Source: JANXQG01 sp037147235
GTDB taxonomy: Bacteria > Planctomycetota > Planctomycetia > Pirellulales > Thermoguttaceae
Direction of reading: 5' to 3'
Assembly: GCA_037147235.1 (NCBI GenBank)
Contig: JBAWVO010000105.1
Coordinates: forward strand, 1-19,012
Length of the DNA: 19,012 nucleotides
Under the pieces are notes generated by a model that had not been told where the DNA came from, did not search any database, and saw nothing but the letters and a program-made list of their open reading frames with translations. Position 1 is the stretch's first letter; each line of letters opens with the position of its first letter. This document shows positions 7,322 to 14,344 of this stretch, piece by piece. The translations under genes and the position numbers were made by a program.

Positions 7322-8506
7322 TCAAAGCATTTTCTCCAGGAGGTGCGTCAATTCCGCGTCCGACACTTCACGCGGATTGCCGCTCATGCTCTGTCCCCGC
7401 GAGCTTTTTACGATGGCGGGAATCTGATCGTGGCGAACGCCCAAATCGGCCAGCCGCGGCGGCATACCAACGCAGCGACAGAGGGCCTCGATCTTCTCGA
7501 TTAGGACATCGACCGCTTCACCGTCGGGAACCGTGGGCGAGATGCCAAATACATGCCGGGCCAGTCTGGTCAATTCGGCCTGTCGCACCTCGCGATTGAT
7601 TCGCAACGCCGCAGGCAGCATCATGGCACAGGCCATGCCATGCGGCACGCGGCAATGAATCCCCAATGCGGCGGCAACGCCGTGAGCCAACCCCAATCCC
7701 GAGTTGGCCAGTGCCATGCCGGAGAGCAACGCCGCGTGCGACATCCGCTCCCGTGCCGTTCGCGAACGGCCGTTTTCCACCACTTCGGCAATTGCCGGCA
7801 AGGCCAACCGCAATCCTTGCAATGCCAGGGCCTGGGGAATAGGCTGGGCCTTCCGCGAAAGGTAACTTTCGATAAGTTGCGTGATCGCGTCCATGCCACT
7901 GGCCGCAGTCATTTCCGGCGGCATGCTGACCGTAAGCTCTGGATCGGTCAACACGATCCGTGGCAGGATGCGGTCGTCGCGAAGACTTTTCTTGAAAGGT
8001 GGATCGTACGACGAAATGACCGCATTGCAGGTCGCTTCGGCCCCAGTTCCGGCCGTGGTGGGCATGGCCAGCACGGGCAGCGGCGGATCGATGACCTTCA
8101 GCCCGCGGCCGACGTTCTCCAAGTAGTCGGCCACCGTGTGGCTTTGCCGATTCGTGGCAACGACGGCCGCAGCCTTGGCCAAATCAATCGCCGACCCACC
8201 ACCGATGGCCAGAAGAAAACATCCCCGATTGGCGGCATTTCCGCGAAGTTCCCTGGCAACGCGATCGACATCCTGCACCTCGGGTTCGTGAAGGATCGTC
8301 TCGACGAGCGTCGGCTCGATGTCTTGCGAGGAAAGCAACTCGCGGAGTTCGCCCAAAACCTCGGTAGCCACGGCTGCCGGCAGGCCCGAAAGGATCATCG
8401 CCCGACGACCGAGCGTTCGGGCGAGCGTGCCCACTTCGCGACGACGGCCCCAGCCGAAGACGATCTTTGGCGGTGCGACAAAATCATAACAAAGAGGATC
8501 TTTCAT
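7322..8506 (-). CDS. Iron-containing (group III) alcohol dehydrogenase
   Basis: A 394-residue NAD(P)-dependent dehydrogenase of the Fe-ADH superfamily, acting on an unidentified alcohol/aldehyde pair in the cytoplasm. The N-terminal dinucleotide domain has GGGSAID (102-108) and MPTTAGTGAEAT (148-159). The C-terminal helical domain has the metal site. By position the ligands are D206 (SGMDAITQLIE), Q210 where many members have His, H275 (GLGLAHGVAA) and H289 (VPHGMACAMMLP). The length is normal for the family. The subfamily with Q at the second ligand is common for uncharacterised 'DALTQLIE' members, so the enzyme is likely active, but its metal and substrate are uncertain. No Shine-Dalgarno is seen. 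The gene sits between copies 2 and 3 of the 110-bp element, with copy 3 ending 33 bp before its start codon. Confidence 0.9.
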   Translation of the reverse strand: MKDPLCYDFVAPPKIVFGWGRRREVGTLARTLGRRAMILSGLPAAVATEVLGELRELLSSQDIEPTLVETILHEPEVQDVDRVARELRGNAANRGCFLLAIGGGSAIDLAKAAAVVATNRQSHTVADYLENVGRGLKVIDPPLPVLAMPTTAGTGAEATCNAVISSYDPPFKKSLRDDRILPRIVLTDPELTVSMPPEMTAASGMDAITQLIESYLSRKAQPIPQALALQGLRLALPAIAEVVENGRSRTARERMSHAALLSGMALANSGLGLAHGVAAALGIHCRVPHGMACAMMLPAALRINREVRQAELTRLARHVFGISPTVPDGEAVDVLIEKIEALCRCVGMPPRLADLGVRHDQIPAIVKSSRGQSMSGNPREVSDAELTHLLEKML

Positions 8507-8539
8507 GGTGTATGCTGCCCGAAGATGCAGCTTCGCTCA

Positions 8540-8649
8540 GGACCGGCGCAGAAATAACTGTCGCGTTTTGCCCACTCGCCGAGCGGGGGCAGACGGCAGA
8601 CGGAGTGTGCCTGCTACTTTTCTTGCGACAGTTATTTCTGCGCCGGTTC
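8540..8649 (+). repeat. 110-bp palindromic element, copy 3
   Basis: Terminal inverted repeats match 23/24 (right end GGTTC instead of GGTCC). It differs from copy 2 at only a handful of positions, one being GGCAGACGGAGTGTGCC in the core, which puts a mismatch in the inner hairpin. The flanks are TCA on the left and GTA on the right, so the TTA pair seen at copy 2 is not intact. It lies in the leader or promoter region of the alcohol dehydrogenase gene, 33 bp from its ATG. Confidence 0.9.
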
Positions 8650-8741
8650 GTAAGGCGGACTGAACCAGTTGTTTGTCAATTTTACGGTTGATCACGGATG
8701 AAGGATATACCATGAATATCCAACGGTCAAGGGTTGGATCT

Positions 8742-9767
8742 TCATGGCGCGCCAATATTGGCCACAAGACGCCGCGTGTTGTGGGCAAGGTAGATCAAGC
8801 CGCCGTAGGTCGCGAGCATGAACAAGATCGTCAAAATCATGCACAACCGCTCAAACGTCTGCGAACTGCCATCCGTGATGAACGGAACCAGCGTAAGCCA
8901 GAGTGCAAAGACCCCCTGAAGAATACCGAAGTAGATTGCCAACGGTTTCAATTGGGCCGCGCCAAGGTGTTCCCCAAGCCGCACCAAGAAAAGTCCAAAG
9001 GCGGCGAAGCTTGCAATCGGTGCGAGCATCGACAGCCAGAGTAAACCCTTGTTGATAATGTCCATTATTTTTTTGTTCGTCTCTCGCTGCTTGGCAGCCC
9101 GCTCCACATCTGCCTGAGATTTCTTCAGTTCGGCCGTGCGCGGCGGGGGGCCTGAAATGGAGGGCGCCATTGCCAGGTCCAGCAGTTGCGTGAATAGGAT
9201 AATTCCGATGGCCGCACCGACACATCCAAGGGCCGACTGGATTAGGATTCGGGCTTTTGTTGCCTTGGGAACCACCCAGCAAACGCCCCAACCGGTCAGT
9301 AGTGAAACGAACGACCCCATCCACGCCAAGGCCGACCAAAACAGAAGGATACCGACAAAATCGCCACCGCCGCCACTCAGAAGCTTTGGGAGAATGTTCG
9401 GGCCGGTCATCATCGCCAGTGCCGCGATGGCGATAATGGCAAACGCCCCGCCGCCCACAATGAGCGAAGCGAAACAGATCGTCATGCCCGTATCGACCAC
9501 GATCCAAGCGCGCGCATCCGAGCCCGCAGGCGACCTCGCCGGCTTGCCAAACAGGGGCTTTGTCGCAACGGGACCGGAGTCGCCCGAATGTAGAAAGCCC
9601 GCGCCCGTCAACGCGTTGGGCGGCGTTTCCATGGAGACAACGGACGCGGCCGGCGTGGGGGTGATCGTCAGCGTACTACCACATTTGGGGCATTGGACCC
9701 TCTTGCCCAGCAAATCGTCTTTGGCAGAGAACCTCTGCCCACATTGGCACGTGACTTTAATTGACAT
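8742..9767 (-). CDS. Zinc-ribbon multi-pass membrane protein of unknown function
   Basis: A 341-residue protein that starts with a zinc ribbon, CQCGQRF...VQCPKCG (C7, C9, C26, C29), followed by a Pro/Ala/Thr-rich linker (about 36-80). About six hydrophobic segments follow: around TICFASLIVGGGAFAIIAIA, FVGILLFWSALAWMGSFVSL, ALGCVGAAIGIILF, and three more after a charged helix (TAELKKSQADVERAAKQRET, possibly coiled coil). N-terminal ribbons of this CxC-CxxC type fused to membrane helices are common in planctomycetes and their function is unknown. The start is supported by a promoter placed so that transcription begins at the ATG. Full length, with no close relative that I can name. Confidence 0.75.
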   Translation of the reverse strand: MSIKVTCQCGQRFSAKDDLLGKRVQCPKCGSTLTITPTPAASVVSMETPPNALTGAGFLHSGDSGPVATKPLFGKPARSPAGSDARAWIVVDTGMTICFASLIVGGGAFAIIAIAALAMMTGPNILPKLLSGGGGDFVGILLFWSALAWMGSFVSLLTGWGVCWVVPKATKARILIQSALGCVGAAIGIILFTQLLDLAMAPSISGPPPRTAELKKSQADVERAAKQRETNKKIMDIINKGLLWLSMLAPIASFAAFGLFLVRLGEHLGAAQLKPLAIYFGILQGVFALWLTLVPFITDGSSQTFERLCMILTILFMLATYGGLIYLAHNTRRLVANIGAP

Positions 9768-9773
9768 TCTCTT

Positions 9774-9801
9774 ATTCTAATCGTAACGGGGTGCGTGTCA
9801 A
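9774..9801 (-). promoter_or_regulatory. Strong promoter placed for a leaderless transcript
   Basis: On the minus strand, TTGACA (complement of 9796-9801) is followed after 16 bp by TAGAAT (complement of 9774-9779, 5/6 to consensus). Only six bases separate the -10 box from the ATG at 9767, so RNA would start at or next to the A of the start codon. No useful leader remains for a ribosome site. Confidence 0.6.
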
Positions 9802-9844
9802 CGTGCTTCGTGGAACGGGGTGTGGCAAGATTTTCTGGCAAGCG

Positions 9845-9900
9845 CGTGGCACGGGCTTCCAGCCCGTGGAATTCGACACGGGCAAGATGCCCGTGCCACG
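9845..9900. repeat. Double-hairpin GTGGCACGGGC repeat
   Basis: CGTGGCACGGGC (9845-9856) is the exact inverse of GCCCGTGCCACG (9889-9900). Each arm also forms its own hairpin: CACGGGC-TTCCA-GCCCGTG and CACGGGC-AAGAT-GCCCGTG. The same DNA can therefore fold as one long stem or as two small ones. It lies in the 180-bp gap between the last exporter gene and the zinc-ribbon gene. A fragment CCTGCTACTTT at about 9936-9946 recalls the end of the 30-bp module found elsewhere in the window. I recognise the type as a common planctomycete repeat, from memory. Confidence 0.8.
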
Positions 9901-9947
9901 GTGGCGACCGTCTGCCTGAGAATCTTTGCAGCTCTCCTGCTACTTTG

Positions 9948-11075
9948 TCACAGCGTCTTGTGGAACCGCCGCACGGCGAGCACGAGCGTGGCAACGCCCA
10001 TCGCGGCCAATGCGAGCAAGTGCGGCCAGAGATACGCGAGACCGACGCCTTTCAAGAATATACTTCGCACGACGACGAGAAAATAGGCCACGGGATTGAG
10101 ATAGGTCAACCACTGGATGACCTGCGGCATGTTGGCGATCGGGAAGGAAAAACCCGAAAGCAACATCGCGGGAAAGAAAAACAAGAACGTGCTCATCATC
10201 GCCTGCTGCTGCGTCTGGCTGACGGTGGAGATGAACAGCCCGACACCCAGCATCGTTAGCAGGTAAAGGCCGGTTGAGAAGTATAAGAGCACGATACTGC
10301 CACGGAGCGGCACCTCGAACCAGAAGTAGCCGATCAGGAGGATCAAGGTCACGTCAACGAAGGCGATCAGCACGAAGGGCATCGTCTTGCCGAGAATGAA
10401 CTCGGCCGGCGTGATCGGCGTGACCATGATCTGCTCGATCGTGCCGATCTCCTTTTCGCGGACCACTGCCATGCTCGTCAAAAGCAGGCTTACCAAGCTG
10501 ACCACAATCACGATCACCCCCGGCACGAAGTAATTGCGGCTTTCTAGGTTTTCGTTGAACCAAGCCCGAGGGCGGAAATCGATTCGCACGGGCGGTTCGG
10601 CCACGCCCTGGGCCCGTTCGATGCGTTTGGTGAACATCTGCCGCGCATAATCGCTGGTGATGCGGTTGACGTAGCTCATGGCAATGCCGGCGGTGTTGGA
10701 GTCGGTGCCGTCGCAAATCACCTGAACCGCGGCGGTCCGCCCTGCTTCCAGGTCGCCGGCAAAGCCGTGGTTGACCCGTAGCACGATCTGCACCGTGCTG
10801 CGGTCGATGAGATTTTGCATCTGCGGGTCGTCGTCCACCCGGGCCACGACGTTGAAATAGCCGCTCTCCGAGAAGCGAGCCAGAAGCTCGCGGCTGACCG
10901 GCGTGTTATCCTGATCATAGACGGCCGTGCGGATGTCGCGGAGGTCCATGTTCACCGCGTAGCCGATCACCAACACCTCCATGCACGGTACGATGAAGAT
11001 CACGGCGCGCATCCGCGGGTCGCGAAAGACCTGGATGAACTCCTTAATCAGCATCTGACGGATACGCTCGAACAT
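9948..11075 (-). CDS. ABC-2 type transporter permease (YbhR/YbhS-like), second of two
   Basis: A 375-residue inner-membrane subunit of the exporter. An N-terminal amphipathic segment (MFERIRQMLIKEFIQVFRDP) precedes TM1 (about 23-42). A periplasmic domain follows (about 45-175, with DQDNTPVSRELLARF). Then come about five more helices, including NYFVPGVIVIVVSLVSLLLTS and LFFFPAMLLSGFSFPIANMP. Between them is the conserved cytoplasmic EKEIGTIEQIMVTPITPAEF loop that contacts the ATPase. This layout is typical of ABC2_membrane_3 permeases of drug or small-molecule exporters. GGAG lies a few bases before the ATG. It is separated from the other permease gene by a 120-bp gap filled by an inverted repeat. 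The two permeases are similar in plan but clearly diverged, which points to a heterodimeric pore. Confidence 0.9.
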   Translation of the reverse strand: MFERIRQMLIKEFIQVFRDPRMRAVIFIVPCMEVLVIGYAVNMDLRDIRTAVYDQDNTPVSRELLARFSESGYFNVVARVDDDPQMQNLIDRSTVQIVLRVNHGFAGDLEAGRTAAVQVICDGTDSNTAGIAMSYVNRITSDYARQMFTKRIERAQGVAEPPVRIDFRPRAWFNENLESRNYFVPGVIVIVVSLVSLLLTSMAVVREKEIGTIEQIMVTPITPAEFILGKTMPFVLIAFVDVTLILLIGYFWFEVPLRGSIVLLYFSTGLYLLTMLGVGLFISTVSQTQQQAMMSTFLFFFPAMLLSGFSFPIANMPQVIQWLTYLNPVAYFLVVVRSIFLKGVGLAYLWPHLLALAAMGVATLVLAVRRFHKTL

Positions 11076-11090
11076 GAGGTTCTCCCCAAA

Positions 11091-11194
11091 GTAGCAGGCA
11101 GACTCCGTCTGCCGTCCGCCGGAATCCCCCGGCTTCCGAAATGATGTTGTGGTCAGAGCCGCAGGGCGGACGGCACACGGAGTCTGCCTGCTAC
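11091..11194. repeat. Large inverted repeat between the two permease genes
   Basis: The arm at 11091-11120 (GTAGCAGGCAGACTCCGTCT then GCCGTCCGCC) and the arm at 11165-11194 are inverse copies with 29 of 30 bases matching. They enclose 44 bp that hold a small GGAATCCCCCGGCTTCC hairpin. Each arm is the same 30-bp module that forms the core of the 110-bp elements. The left arm has a GGCAGAC-TCC-GTCTGCC hairpin, and the right has GGCACAC-GGA-GTCTGCC with one mismatch. The repeat fills nearly all of the gap inside an operon, so it could tune expression of the downstream permease. Confidence 0.9.
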
Positions 11195-11195
11195 A

Positions 11196-12329
11196 TTACG
11201 TTAATTTCTTCTTGAACTTCCACTGGGCCAGAAACACCATCGCCACGGCAAAAACGATCAACAGGATCGTGTCCATGGCAAGGATTTCCAGGCCCACGCC
11301 CTTGAGATAAATCCCCTTGAGGATGCCGATAAAATAGCGTGCCGGCACGAGATACGTGATCCACTGGATCGGCCGAGGCATGTTGACAATCGCGAAAATA
11401 AACCCGGAAAGCAGGAAGGCCGGCAGGAAGGTCGTTGTCATGGCCAACTGGCTCGCTAGGAGTTGGGACTTGGTGACAATGCTGATGAGGATGCCCATCG
11501 TCAACACGCCAACAAGGAATATCGAGGCCACGCCGAATAGCAAGGCCACGTTGCCACGGAGCGGAATCTGGAACATGAACTGCCCAAGGAGGACCGCCAG
11601 TACCATGTCGAGTAAGCCGACCGCAAAATAGGGTATCAGCTTGCCGAGGATCAGTTCGGAGCCTTGCACCGGTGTGGAAATGAGTTGTTCCATGGTGCCC
11701 CGCTCCCATTCTCTCGCGAAACAGAGCGAGGTGAGCATGGCGGCAATGACCATCATGATCACGGCGATCAACCCAGGCACGATGTAGTTCTTCGACTCCA
11801 TGTCGGCATTGAACCAGACCCGGCCGCAGACCTCCAGCGGAACGCGGACATTCATCGGACCATGGCGACCGATGCGGCGGATCATCCACTTCTGCGAGTA
11901 AATCTCCATGATCGCGTCGGCATAGCCCAGAGCGATCGTGGCCGTGTTCGAGTCAACGCCCGAGATAGCCACTTCCAACGGGGCCTTGGTGTCGGTGGCC
12001 AACCGCCGTGCGAAGTTGTAAGGGATCACCAAGCCCATCAGGGCCTCACCGGAGTCGAGGGCGCGGTTCATGTCGCGCTCGTTATCGAGGTAGCGCACGA
12101 GCGAGAAGTAGGGCGAGCCGGCAAAGTGGCTCACCAGTTCCCGGCTGTCGGGCGTGCGGCTCTGGTCCCAAACCACCAGCGGTACATGGTCAACATCCAA
12201 CGTCAAGGCAAAGCCGAACAACAATAGCATCAGCATTGGGATGGCGATCGCCATGCCCAGGCTCCGTGGGTCGCGGAGGATGTGCAGGAACTCTTTGCGG
12301 GCTACGGCCGTCACACGTCGGGCGTTCAT
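11196..12329 (-). CDS. ABC-2 type transporter permease (YbhR/YbhS-like), first of two
   Basis: A 377-residue membrane subunit. The N-terminal cytoplasmic segment has RKEFLHILRDPRSL (11-24), then TM1 (about 26-44). A periplasmic domain (about 46-178, VVWDQSRTPDSRELVSHFAG) follows, then helices near 182-204, 232-257, 262-286, 294-316 and 350-370. The coupling-loop motif EWERGTMEQLISTPVQGSEL lies at 207-226. The ATG overlaps the stop of the ATPase gene (12326-12329), so it is translationally coupled to it. The stop (TAA, 11196-11198) comes right after the big inverted repeat's edge at 11194. Together with the second permease, the fused ATPase and the HlyD protein it makes up a YbhGFSR-type exporter. 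The substrate is not predictable; drugs, dyes or lipophilic compounds are usual for the family. Confidence 0.92.
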   Translation of the reverse strand: MNARRVTAVARKEFLHILRDPRSLGMAIAIPMLMLLLFGFALTLDVDHVPLVVWDQSRTPDSRELVSHFAGSPYFSLVRYLDNERDMNRALDSGEALMGLVIPYNFARRLATDTKAPLEVAISGVDSNTATIALGYADAIMEIYSQKWMIRRIGRHGPMNVRVPLEVCGRVWFNADMESKNYIVPGLIAVIMMVIAAMLTSLCFAREWERGTMEQLISTPVQGSELILGKLIPYFAVGLLDMVLAVLLGQFMFQIPLRGNVALLFGVASIFLVGVLTMGILISIVTKSQLLASQLAMTTTFLPAFLLSGFIFAIVNMPRPIQWITYLVPARYFIGILKGIYLKGVGLEILAMDTILLIVFAVAMVFLAQWKFKKKLT

Positions 12330-14344
12330 CGTCGCACCTCCTCTTGCGGCTGCTCGGCACGGTCGCGGGCTTCGATGAGCGAAACGAAGACATCCTCCAG
12401 TGAGGGCACGATCCGTTCGATCTGCTGCACGCGAAACCCCTGTTCGGCCAACCGCGAACGGGTTTCCGCAGCCGCACGATCACCGTCGTCGGCCACCAAA
12501 TGCAAGCTGTTACCGAAGAGTGCGACTTCCTTCACCGAGACCAGCCCAGCCAATGCCTCCATGGCCGCCTCGGGCCGCTCGCAGACCACCTCCAGCACGT
12601 CCTCCTGCATGGCCTCCTGCTTGAGCTTCTCCGGCGTGCCTTGGGCGATCAGCTCGCCACGATAGATTAGTGCCAGCCGGTCGCAATACTCGGCTTCGTC
12701 CATGTAGTGCGTGGTGACAAAGACGGTCACACCTTCGCTGGATAATTGATAAATCAAGTCCCAGAACTGGCGACGGCTGATGGGATCGACGCCGGAGGTT
12801 GGCTCGTCGAGGAAGAGGATCGGCGGTCTGTGCAAGATCGCGCAGCCCAGGGCCAGCCGCTGTTTCCAGCCGCCGGAAAGGATTGCGGTCGGCCGGTGAC
12901 GATGCCCTTCCAGGCCCGACATCTCGATCACCCATTGCTTCCGCTCGGCCTTCTCCTTGGCTCCAATGCGATAGATGCCGGCGTAGAAGTCGATGTTTTC
13001 CTCGACCGTCAGATCCTGATAGAGCGAGAACTTCTGGCTCATATAGCCGACGTTGGCCTTGATCTCCTCGGGCTGTGTGTGGATATCGAAGCCGGCCACG
13101 CTGCCTCTGCCGCCGGTCGGCGCGAGGATTCCGCAGAGCATGCGGATCGTGGTCGATTTGCCTGCCCCATTAGGCCCCAGGAAGCCAAAGATTTCGCCGC
13201 GGTTGACCTCGAAGCTGACCCGATTCACCGCCATGAAGCTGCCGAAGCGGCGTTCGAGCTTGTCAACGACGACGGCGACTGGCCGCGGAAGTACGTCAGG
13301 TTGTAGGGTGGGGAGAGCGCAGCGAGCCCCACCATTTTCAGGAAGGGCATTGTCGACGACGGCGATTGGCTCCCCTCTCCCCTTTTGGGAGAGGGGCAGG
13401 GGGTGAGGGAGCGTGGATTGTAGGGAGGTTCTTTCCTTTGTTCCTATCGCCGAAACAAACACATCCTCCAAAGTAGGGGGAATGGTTCGCACGGATTGCG
13501 GCGGCAGGCCGGCGTTGCGCAGGGTCTTGCCAACGTGTTCGGCCTCATTCTGGTCGTCCGTGCTAACAAAATGCACGCGATCGCCAAACAGCCCGACCGA
13601 TGCGGCGGGAAACTGCTGCCGCAAAACCGCGGCGGCTTGGCGTGGCTCCGCGGTGCGGATTTCCAGGATCGTGCCCCGCATCAGTTGCTTGACCTCATCC
13701 GGCGTACCGCAGGCCAGCATCCGCCCTTGATGGATCAGGGCCAGGCGATTGCATCGCTCGGCCTCGTCGAGATAGGCCGTGGAGACGAAGATCGTTACCT
13801 TCTCGCGCAGCAGTTGGTAAAGGATTCGCCAGAAGTCGCGGCGCGAAACAGGATCGACGCCATTGGTCGGTTCGTCCAGAAAGAGCACCCGTGGCGTGTG
13901 GACCAACGTGCAAGCCAGGCCCAGCTTCTGCTTCATTCCGCCGGAAAGGTTCCCCGCCAAGCGGCGTTTGAAGGGCGTGAGATTGCTGAAGGCCAGTAGT
14001 CGCCCAATCCGCTCGTCCCGGCCCTTGCGAGGCACGTTGTAGATGTCGGCGTAGAAGTCGAGGTTCTCCATCACGGTCAGGTCGGCGTAGAGCCCGAAAC
14101 GCTGGCTCATGTAGCCGATCTCGGCCTTGACCGCCTCGGCCTCACGGACGACGTGATGCCCAGCCACCCAGGCCTCGCCCCCGTCGGGGTCCATGATCGA
14201 AGTCAGCAGGCGCATCATCGTCGTCTTGCCGGCACCGTCAGGACCGACAAGGCCGAAGATCTCGCCTTCCTCGACGGCCAGCGACAGATTGTCGATCGCC
14301 ACAAGGGTGTCGAATCGCTTGGTGAGGTGCTGGACAAGGATCAT
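12326..14344 (-). CDS. Tandem-NBD ABC transporter ATPase (YbhF-like)
   Basis: A 672-residue ATPase with two nucleotide-binding domains in one chain, which powers the permease pair. NBD1: Walker A GPDGAGKTT (34-42), signature LSGGM (133-137), Walker B VLFLDEP (153-159). NBD2: Walker A GPNGAGKST (390-398), LSGGW (489-493), ILFLDEP (509-515), switch histidine H546 in VTTHYMDEAE. In NBD1 the matching position is alanine (A190, VSTAYLDEAE), so the two sites are unequal. The linker (about 312-348) is encoded by dispersed DNA repeats. I chose the ATG at 14344 (MILVQHLTKRF, the usual family start) over an in-frame GTG at 14353; neither has a Shine-Dalgarno. The stop overlaps the next permease start by 4 bp. 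The HlyD gene lies upstream across a 367-bp repeat-filled gap. Confidence 0.92.
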   Translation of the reverse strand: MILVQHLTKRFDTLVAIDNLSLAVEEGEIFGLVGPDGAGKTTMMRLLTSIMDPDGGEAWVAGHHVVREAEAVKAEIGYMSQRFGLYADLTVMENLDFYADIYNVPRKGRDERIGRLLAFSNLTPFKRRLAGNLSGGMKQKLGLACTLVHTPRVLFLDEPTNGVDPVSRRDFWRILYQLLREKVTIFVSTAYLDEAERCNRLALIHQGRMLACGTPDEVKQLMRGTILEIRTAEPRQAAAVLRQQFPAASVGLFGDRVHFVSTDDQNEAEHVGKTLRNAGLPPQSVRTIPPTLEDVFVSAIGTKERTSLQSTLPHPLPLSQKGRGEPIAVVDNALPENGGARCALPTLQPDVLPRPVAVVVDKLERRFGSFMAVNRVSFEVNRGEIFGFLGPNGAGKSTTIRMLCGILAPTGGRGSVAGFDIHTQPEEIKANVGYMSQKFSLYQDLTVEENIDFYAGIYRIGAKEKAERKQWVIEMSGLEGHRHRPTAILSGGWKQRLALGCAILHRPPILFLDEPTSGVDPISRRQFWDLIYQLSSEGVTVFVTTHYMDEAEYCDRLALIYRGELIAQGTPEKLKQEAMQEDVLEVVCERPEAAMEALAGLVSVKEVALFGNSLHLVADDGDRAAAETRSRLAEQGFRVQQIERIVPSLEDVFVSLIEARDRAEQPQEEVRR
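13301..13334 (+). repeat. 34-bp TTGTAGGGTGGGG repeat inside the ABC ATPase gene
   Basis: This starts TTGTAGGGTGGGGAGAG and matches 30/34 bases of the intergenic copy at 4521-4554. It lies in frame within the linker between the two NBDs and is read as part of NGGARCALPTLQ. It is bordered by a near-direct repeat: TTGTC(AAC)GACGACGGCGACTGG at 13260-13282 and TTGTCGACGACGGCGATTGG at 13350-13369. Confidence 0.75.
13368..13410 (-). repeat. CCCCTCTCCC hairpin repeat inside the ABC ATPase gene
   Basis: CCCCTCTCCC (13372-13381) and GGGAGAGGGG (13387-13396) form a perfect 10-bp stem with a 5-base loop, followed by CAGGGGGTGAGGGA. On the coding strand it reads LPHPLPLSQKGRGE, a translation typical of a dispersed intergenic repeat and not of an ABC protein. 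A decayed relative is at 4345-4385. Confidence 0.75.

Noticed and set aside
7553..8557. 334-residue plus-strand ORF opposite the alcohol dehydrogenase
   Set aside because: A shadow of the Fe-ADH gene; it also runs into the 110-bp repeat.
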